A DNA stretch of 64,000 bases from contig CAVXNJ010000004.1 in NCBI GenBank assembly GCA_963763135.1, forward strand, positions 744,001 through 808,000, given 5' to 3'. Under the pieces are notes generated by a model. The model had not been told where the DNA came from. It saw only the letters and a list, made by a program, of their open reading frames with translations, and did no database searches. This document shows positions 59,146-64,000 of the stretch, piece after piece; positions within the stretch are counted from its first letter, which is position 1, and each line of letters begins with the position of its first letter. The position numbers and the translations under genes were made by a program. The DNA is from JANMZO01 sp963763135. GTDB lineage: Bacteria; Actinomycetota; Acidimicrobiia; Acidimicrobiales; JANYDT01.

Positions 59146-60243
59146 TCAGCCCGCAGATAACGCTTCGTAGGCGGGGGAGATGACCGTGTCGAGGAGACGA
59201 CGCTTCGTGTCGGTCGACGCGAACGATCCCTCCATGGCGTTGCGGGCCAGTTGACCGATCTCCGACCAGCTCAGGTCGAACGCCTGAGCCACTGCGTGCA
59301 CTTCGCTGGTCATGGACACGTTCGACATCAGGCGGTTGTCGGTGTTGACGCCGACGCGGAAGCCGGCGCGCAGGAACGGTCCGATCGGGTGGTCGGCGAG
59401 GGTCTTCACCGCACCGATCTGCACGTTGCAGGTTGGTGCCATTTCGAGGGTGATCTGACGGTCGCGCACGTACCTCGCCAATGGGCCGAGTGCGCCGGTT
59501 TCGCGATTTACATCGGCGGCGAGTCGCACGCCGTGGCCAATGCGTTCCGCCCCGTGGACGAGGGCGTTGTGGATCAGCTCGAGGTCGGGCGGTTCGGACG
59601 CGTGGATGGTGATGCGCAACAGCGCGTCGCGGGCGATCGCCAGGGCTTCGGCGTGCAGTGACGGTGGCCATCCGGTTTCGGCTCCGGCGAGGTCGAACGC
59701 AACGATGCGCGGATCCTTCGCGCGCATACGAATTGCCAGGTCAACGATATCCTTCGAGCGCTGCTCCGTGCGCATCGCACAGATGATCGTGTTGATCTCG
59801 ATGGGGTGCCCGGCGGCTTTGGCCGCGACCTCGCCCGCACGGAAGCCGCTCTGCACCGCTTCGACGATGGCCTCGAGCGCCAGGCCATTCGCGACGTGCA
59901 GCTCGGGAGCGAAGCGCACTTCGGCGTAGACGACCCCGTCGGCTGCGAGGTCGGTGGCGGCTTCGAAGGCGACGCGCTCGATCGCTTCGGCGGTCTGCAT
60001 CACGGCGACGGTGTGTTCGAAGGTGGCCAGGTAGGCAAGGATGTCGCGGGATTCCGCACCACGGATAAAGTATGCGTGCAGATCATTGGGGTCGTGCGAC
60101 GGTAGGTTCGCATACCAACCGCACGCGTCGGCCAGTTCGAGGATCGTCGACGGGCGTAGTCCGCCGTCGAGATGGTCGTGCAGCAGAACCTTCGGAGCGC
60201 TACGCACCTCGTCGACAGTTACCGGGCGGGTCAGGCGGGTCAT
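59146..60243 (-). CDS. add: Adenosine deaminase
   Basis: A 365-aa zinc deaminase converting adenosine to inosine in purine salvage. Motifs: LLHDHLDGGLRP with the metal HxH near residue 22, YAEVRFAPELH, the Gly-Ala segment FDLAGAETGWP, ITIHASEPPD, AERIGHGVRLAAD with the catalytic/metal His, and VGVNTDNRLMSN with the Asp ligand. All are in the family order. The gene is alone on the minus strand, and its promoter region is occupied by the second 48-bp repeat array. Confidence 0.93.
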   Translation of the reverse strand: MTRLTRPVTVDEVRSAPKVLLHDHLDGGLRPSTILELADACGWYANLPSHDPNDLHAYFIRGAESRDILAYLATFEHTVAVMQTAEAIERVAFEAATDLAADGVVYAEVRFAPELHVANGLALEAIVEAVQSGFRAGEVAAKAAGHPIEINTIICAMRTEQRSKDIVDLAIRMRAKDPRIVAFDLAGAETGWPPSLHAEALAIARDALLRITIHASEPPDLELIHNALVHGAERIGHGVRLAADVNRETGALGPLARYVRDRQITLEMAPTCNVQIGAVKTLADHPIGPFLRAGFRVGVNTDNRLMSNVSMTSEVHAVAQAFDLSWSEIGQLARNAMEGSFASTDTKRRLLDTVISPAYEALSAG

Positions 60244-60291
60244 CTCGCCAGGTTAGAACGCCAGGTGCCGCGTGCAGATCTGCTACCGGCC

Positions 60292-60669
60292 GCTCCGGAG
60301 TCGATTAGTCGGTGTGGGGCGTACGTTTTGGCTCCGGAGCAGCGGGGTTTCGGTGGCTCCTGGGGTGGGGGCCCGCTCCGGAGTCGAAAAGGTTACGGCT
60401 GGTGCGGTTTGTGGCTCCGGAGTGGTGGTGTGTTGGTGGCTCCGGGTGGGGGTCCGCTCCGGAGTCGATTAGTCGGTGTGGGGCGTACGTTTTGGCTCCG
60501 GAGCAGCGGGGTTTCGGTGGCTGCCGGGGTGGGGTGGTTGCTCCGGAGTCGATTAGTCGGTGTGGGGCGTACGTTTTGGCTCCGGAGCAGCGGGGTTTCG
60601 GTGGCTCCTGGGTGGGGGCCCGCTCCGGAGTCGATTAGTCGGTGTGGGGCGTACGTTGTGGCTCCGGAG
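60292..60669. repeat. Array of five 48-bp CTCCGGAG-bounded repeats with 33-36-bp spacers
   Basis: Units start at 60292, 60375, 60456, 60540 and 60622 and are each 48 bp. They share GCTCCGGAGTCGA, TTAGTCGGTGTG, GGGCGTACGTT and GGCTCCGGAG. Unit 2 (60375) has the alternative core AAAAGGTTACGGCTGGTGCG. Spacers have their own subtype (CAGCGGGGTTTCGGTGGCTC), different from those of the 54-kb array. No gene was seen in 60244-60712. Confidence 0.85.
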
Positions 60670-60712
60670 CAGCCGGGAGCAGCCGCCCTGGCCCCCGACC
60701 AGACACGCCGCG

Positions 60713-62354
60713 CTAGGAGAACGCTGGACGACGCGGCTTCGGCGGCTCTACGGCTCGCACCGCCCGTACCTGACCGAAGAAGCGGGTCGCCGTGAGTTCG
60801 ACGAGGTGGCCACGTTCCGGTTGGAAGTTCGGGGGCAGGTGGTAGAGCGTCATGAGTCGGGAGTGCGGGTTGCCGATGCCGATCCAACCGTCTTTTTCGT
60901 AGGCGATGACGCCCTGCTCCCGGCGGGTCATGAATATGTCGAGGATCGCCCGGTACACCGGGGCGGCCCGATGCAGATGTCCCCGCAGCACCCACAGCAA
61001 CCCACCGAACACGGCGAGGGTGAGAATCTGCGGGAGAGCGTCGAACGACAGGCGCTGGGGGAAGTGCAGCACCCGGTCGATCGCGCCCTGTAAGCCGACT
61101 TTCTTTCCGTCGGTCGACTTCATTTTTCCGAACCACAAGATGGCGAGCACCGACGTCGATGCCGCCCCACTCACGAGGAACGGCACGGCGGAGTCACGCA
61201 ACAGCCTCCACGGCGACCGACCCCAGCCCGAAATGCGTGGAACCGTGGCTTTCGCGTGGTGCCAGCGCTCATTCATGACGTACCAGATCTCGGTGCCGTC
61301 ACCGTCGACGAGGGCGAGTCGTCGTGACGTCTCACGAGCAACACCGGCGGTCGTGGCGTAGTGCATCCGGTCGCCCCAGATGTTCACCGTCGAAGGCCCG
61401 AGGTCGGAGAAGGAGCCGACGTGCTGCATGGCCGAGCGGGTCCCGAGCCAATCGGCGGTGGCCTGGCTGCCGGCACGTGTGTAGCGCAGTTCGTTGAGAT
61501 CGAGGCGGGCGAGCGAGAGGAACGTGAGGATGGCGCTCAACGTCAAAATGCCGACCGCCCAACTCGTTGGGTCGCTCGCCTTGGCCTCCGATGAGTGGCC
61601 CATCGTGGCGATGCCGATGCCGACGATCACGAGTGCGAGCGCCCGGAGGATGCGCACCATCGTCGGGCTGCACCGACGCGAAACCATCTTCAGCTCCAGC
61701 GCATGCTCGACGACCGACGCACGGAACAGGTCCCACCACTGCCGATCCGATTTCGTGTGGCTGCGGCAGTACGCCTGAAGTTCGGCGACGGTGATAGCGC
61801 CGTCAGCGACCTCGGGTTCGGTGATGACGGCGACCGCTCGCCGCTCAGGAGCCGCCTCGTGACTGTTGGACGCGTCGCCTTCAGTGGTGATTCCGCGGGC
61901 GGCCTGGTCGGCGGCGACCCGCAGCTTTATGGTCCGCTCGTCGATGGCCTGGTCAACCAGCTTCAACACGGCAACTTCGTAGTCGCGCAGCGGGGTGTCG
62001 ACCCGGTCCGGGTTCTTCGAGACCGTTTCGACCTCGTCGGCGGAAATCTCGATGGTGAAGTAGTTCCGGCGGACGAGGTGCAGCAGGACCGCCGTCGGCA
62101 GCGTCAGCTGAGGTGTCGAGATCGTTGATCAGCAGGTTCACGACCGCAGGTGGTTCGTCACGCAACGCGCCCGGGTTCGCCTTCGGGGAGATGTCGGCGT
62201 GGAGCAACGCCCGGTTGATCGCCGAGTACAGACCCACGGCGATGAGGGCGAGCGAATAGAACAGGAAGGCGCGGGTGGCGGCGTTCGCGTTTGACAGACT
62301 GTCAAGCCATCGGGTCGAGCTGTGGCCGGCGGCCAGAAGCATTGTCAGTTGCAC
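60713..62354 (-). pseudogene. DUF2207-like membrane protein, frameshifted
   Basis: The first part (62354 to about 62110) has a TM helix (RAFLFYSLALIAVGLYSAI) and LRDEPPAVVNLLINDLDTS. The DUF2207-type segment LTLPTAVLLHLVRRNYFTIE then continues in a different frame through 60713, with VVEHALELKMVSRR, two TM pairs (VRILRALALVIVGIGIATMG, ILTLSAILTFLSL) and two more near residues 250-340. A one-base length change near 62108-62112 would restore ~546 aa. The frame ending at 60713 is otherwise clean. Function of DUF2207 proteins is unknown. Confidence 0.75.
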
Positions 62355-62563
62355 TCGTTACACACCTCCTGTCCCGCACTCGGGAGCATCGAGCAGGCGT
62401 TTCGCGGCGAAAGATCGTGGGGACCCCGCAATACGTCTGCTCCGTATTCGGTACTCTTCGTCAACCGAAAATCAGAACTTGAGAAAGTCCCGCGTTTGTG
62501 TGGTCGAAAGTGCGCAACCGGCGGGCATTTGGCTGCTAGGTTGTTACGGCTCCGAGAGCATCC

Positions 62564-62638
<75 letters not shown>

Positions 62639-62643
62639 CGAAA

Positions 62644-62677
62644 AAAGGGCGGGTCCTGAAATCAGGACCCGCCCTTT
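62644..62677 (+). terminator. Strong hairpin terminator after tRNA-Val
   Basis: A perfect 16-bp stem AAAGGGCGGGTCCTGA / TCAGGACCCGCCCTTT closes on a two-base loop (in practice a tetraloop). It is preceded by A's and ends in TTTGTCGTTTC, so it can stop transcription from either side. Confidence 0.85.
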
Positions 62678-62722
62678 GTCGTTTCTGCCGACAGTTGTAT
62701 GCGTCGCTATGCCGGGTTGTTC

Positions 62723-62770
62723 GCTCCGGAGTCGAAAAGTCGCTGTGGGGCGTACGTTCTGACTCCGGAG
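62723..62770. repeat. Solitary 48-bp CTCCGGAG-bounded repeat
   Basis: One unit with a perfect terminal inverted repeat GCTCCGGAGTC / GACTCCGGAGC. The core combines AAAAGTCGCTGTGG with GGGCGTACGTTCT, intermediate between the two core types of the arrays. It lies between the tRNA-Val terminator and the 3' end of gmd, and may represent the founder or a lone insertion. Confidence 0.75.
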
Positions 62771-62793
62771 CAGGGGGGAACCCCGCTGCTTGC

Positions 62794-63765
62794 CTACTTG
62801 AGGGCCGAGATGAGGCTCATGTCGCTGTCGACCATCATCGTGACGAGGTCTTCGAACGCGACTTCCGGCTTCCAGCCGAGCTTCTCGAGCGCCTTGGTCG
62901 GGTTGCCGATCAGGAGCTCAACTTCGGCCGGACGGATGAAACGGGGGTCGATGACGACGTGGTCTTCCCACTTCAGACCCACATGGCCGAAGGCGACCTC
63001 GCAGAACCGCTGGACGGTCTCGGTGACGCCGGTGGCGAGCACGTAGTCGTCGGGCTTGTCCTGCTGCAGCATGAGGTGCATGCCCCGCACGTAGTCGCCG
63101 GCGAAGCCCCAGTCGCGGCGGGCGTCGAGGTTGCCCAGACGGAGTTCCGTCGACAGACCCTGCTTGATTCGGGCGACGTTGTAGGAGATCTTGCGGGTTA
63201 CAAACTCAATACCGCGGCGGGGTGATTCGTGATTGAACAAAATGCCGGAGCTGGCGTGCATGTCGTAGGACTCGCGGTAATTGACCGTGATCCAGTGGCC
63301 GTAAACCTTCGCCACACCGTACGGGCTGCGGGGGTAGAAGGGGGTGTCTTCGTCTTGCGGTACGGCCTGCACCTTGCCGAACATCTCCGACGAACTCGCC
63401 TGGTAGAAGCGGATTTCGGGGTCAACGGCGCGGACGGCGTCGAGCATGCGGGTCACACCGAGAGCGGTAGTTTCGCCCGTGAATACCGGCTGATTCCACG
63501 ATGTCTGCACGAACGACTGCGCTGCCAGGTTGTAGACCTCGGTCGGGCGGTGCTCGCGGATGACGCCCATCAGCGACACTTCGTCGAGCAAGTCGCCCGA
63601 GGCCAGGGTCAGGTCGTCTTGAATGTGGGCAATTCGCTCAAAGTTGACCGTCGATGAGCGCCGAACCATGCCGACCACCTCGTAGCCGAGTCCGAGAAGA
63701 TATTCCGCCAGGTAGGACCCGTCTTGTCCCGTAATACCGGTGATCAGTGCACGTTTTGCTGTCAT
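62794..63765 (-). CDS. gmd: GDP-mannose 4,6-dehydratase
   Basis: A ~323-aa SDR enzyme converting GDP-mannose to GDP-4-keto-6-deoxymannose, the precursor of fucose or rhamnose-type sugars of the envelope. NAD(P) motif GITGQDGSYLAEYLLGLGYEV, catalytic triad regions SSSEMFGKVQ and SPYGVAKVYGHWITVNYRESY (YxxxK), and substrate segments ESPRRGIEFVTRKI and RDWGFAGDYVRGMHLMLQQ are all present. The ATG at 63765 gives MTAKRALITG; another ATG at 63783 adds six residues. No sugar reductase follows in the window, so the final product is unknown. Confidence 0.95.
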   Translation of the reverse strand: MTAKRALITGITGQDGSYLAEYLLGLGYEVVGMVRRSSTVNFERIAHIQDDLTLASGDLLDEVSLMGVIREHRPTEVYNLAAQSFVQTSWNQPVFTGETTALGVTRMLDAVRAVDPEIRFYQASSSEMFGKVQAVPQDEDTPFYPRSPYGVAKVYGHWITVNYRESYDMHASSGILFNHESPRRGIEFVTRKISYNVARIKQGLSTELRLGNLDARRDWGFAGDYVRGMHLMLQQDKPDDYVLATGVTETVQRFCEVAFGHVGLKWEDHVVIDPRFIRPAEVELLIGNPTKALEKLGWKPEVAFEDLVTMMVDSDMSLISALK

Positions 63766-63853
63766 AGGAACCATTGTCGACATTTCCGATAATGAACTTC
63801 AGCCAATTCAGTTGGCAGCGACAGCATTTTCTTCGTCGTAGGGTTGGCACCCG

Positions 63854-64000
63854 ATGGACTCCGACCGCGGCGCACCACCAGTTCCTTTCGCCGGTGCCGC
63901 CGGTGCACGCCGTGAACCCCGGGAGCCGATCGGACGCCGGGTTTCACGCTTTCGGGCCGAGCGGGGATGGACCCAGCAGGACCTCGCCGACCGGCTCGCC
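63854..64000 (+). CDS. XRE-family helix-turn-helix regulator, N-terminal part (cut by window end)
   Basis: 49 codons from ATG 63854 to the window end. After a Pro/Ala/Arg-rich lead, the sequence IGRRVSRFRAERGWTQQDLA then DRLA matches the first helices of a Cro/C1-type HTH (GxxIrrlRxerGltQeeLA). The rest lies outside. It is divergent from gmd across 88 bp. Confidence 0.7.
   Translation, partial: MDSDRGAPPVPFAGAAGARREPREPIGRRVSRFRAERGWTQQDLADRLA

Noticed and set aside
63762..63947. Short minus-strand frames upstream of gmd
   Set aside because: They overlap the start of the XRE regulator on the other strand and lack ribosome sites or recognisable sequence.

Overview
The window is high-GC, densely coded DNA with mixed gene orientations. 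Several traits point to an actinobacterium, most plausibly an Acidimicrobiia-type lineage: F420-dependent luciferase-like oxidoreductases, three NarL-type two-component pairs whose kinases carry HisKA_3 domains, GlgA/GlgC/GlgX glycogen enzymes, GDP-mannose dehydratase, many GTG starts and many VOC proteins. The taxonomic placement is inference from gene content only; no rRNA or other decisive marker is present.

Layout. 0-13 kb: end of an F420 oxidoreductase, release factor 3 (prfC), a hot-dog thioesterase, a large secreted Thr-rich repeat protein, an MBL hydrolase, a solitary XdhC protein, a DUF4406 protein divergent from a DeoR regulator with phased operator repeats, then glgA and glgC. 13-25 kb: tRNA-Cys, a serine hydrolase, a DHFR-like protein, a MacB/FtsX-type ABC exporter divergent from a histidine kinase/response regulator pair, a secreted RTX-like calcium-binding protein, and an apparent methyltransferase-YCII-phosphotransferase operon. 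25-35 kb: a patch with broken genes (F420 oxidoreductase, LuxR regulator, CaiB CoA-transferase, sensor kinase), a PIN toxin-antitoxin pair, and a copper-linked cluster (lipoprotein, multicopper oxidase, polytopic membrane protein) divergent from a second two-component pair. 35-48 kb: META-domain secreted protein, VapBC, TauD-type dioxygenase, cupredoxin-like secreted protein, a third two-component pair, a LuxR regulator, a short UvrA-like ATPase, VOC proteins and an AraC regulator. 48-64 kb: a very large secreted beta/gamma-crystallin plus SGNH-hydrolase protein, DinB and DUF429 proteins, an MFS transporter, acetoacetyl-CoA synthetase, glgX, adenosine deaminase, a DUF2207 membrane protein, tRNA-Val, gmd and the start of an XRE regulator.

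The most striking unexplained material is intergenic. A 48-bp element bounded by the palindrome CTCCGGAG occurs 15 times at three loci (nine copies at 54.26-54.97 kb, five at 60.29-60.67 kb, one at 62.72 kb). Inside the two arrays it is separated by 33-36-bp semi-variable segments, which gives CRISPR-like spacing without cas genes. One of these segments is a near copy of the last codons and stop of the neighbouring MFS gene. Four further families of dispersed inverted repeats are visible (2.5/8.4 kb, 4.2/4.4 kb, 13.3/59.1 kb, and 26.6/35.0/38.5/42.4 kb), mostly at gene ends.

At least seven genes after 26 kb, including a LuxR relic with three or more lesions, carry shifts that break otherwise clean homologous reading frames. 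None was seen before 26 kb. This could be assembly indels, local gene decay, or, for the GGCACN hexamer tract in the crystallin/SGNH gene, slippage-driven phase variation; the sequence alone cannot decide.
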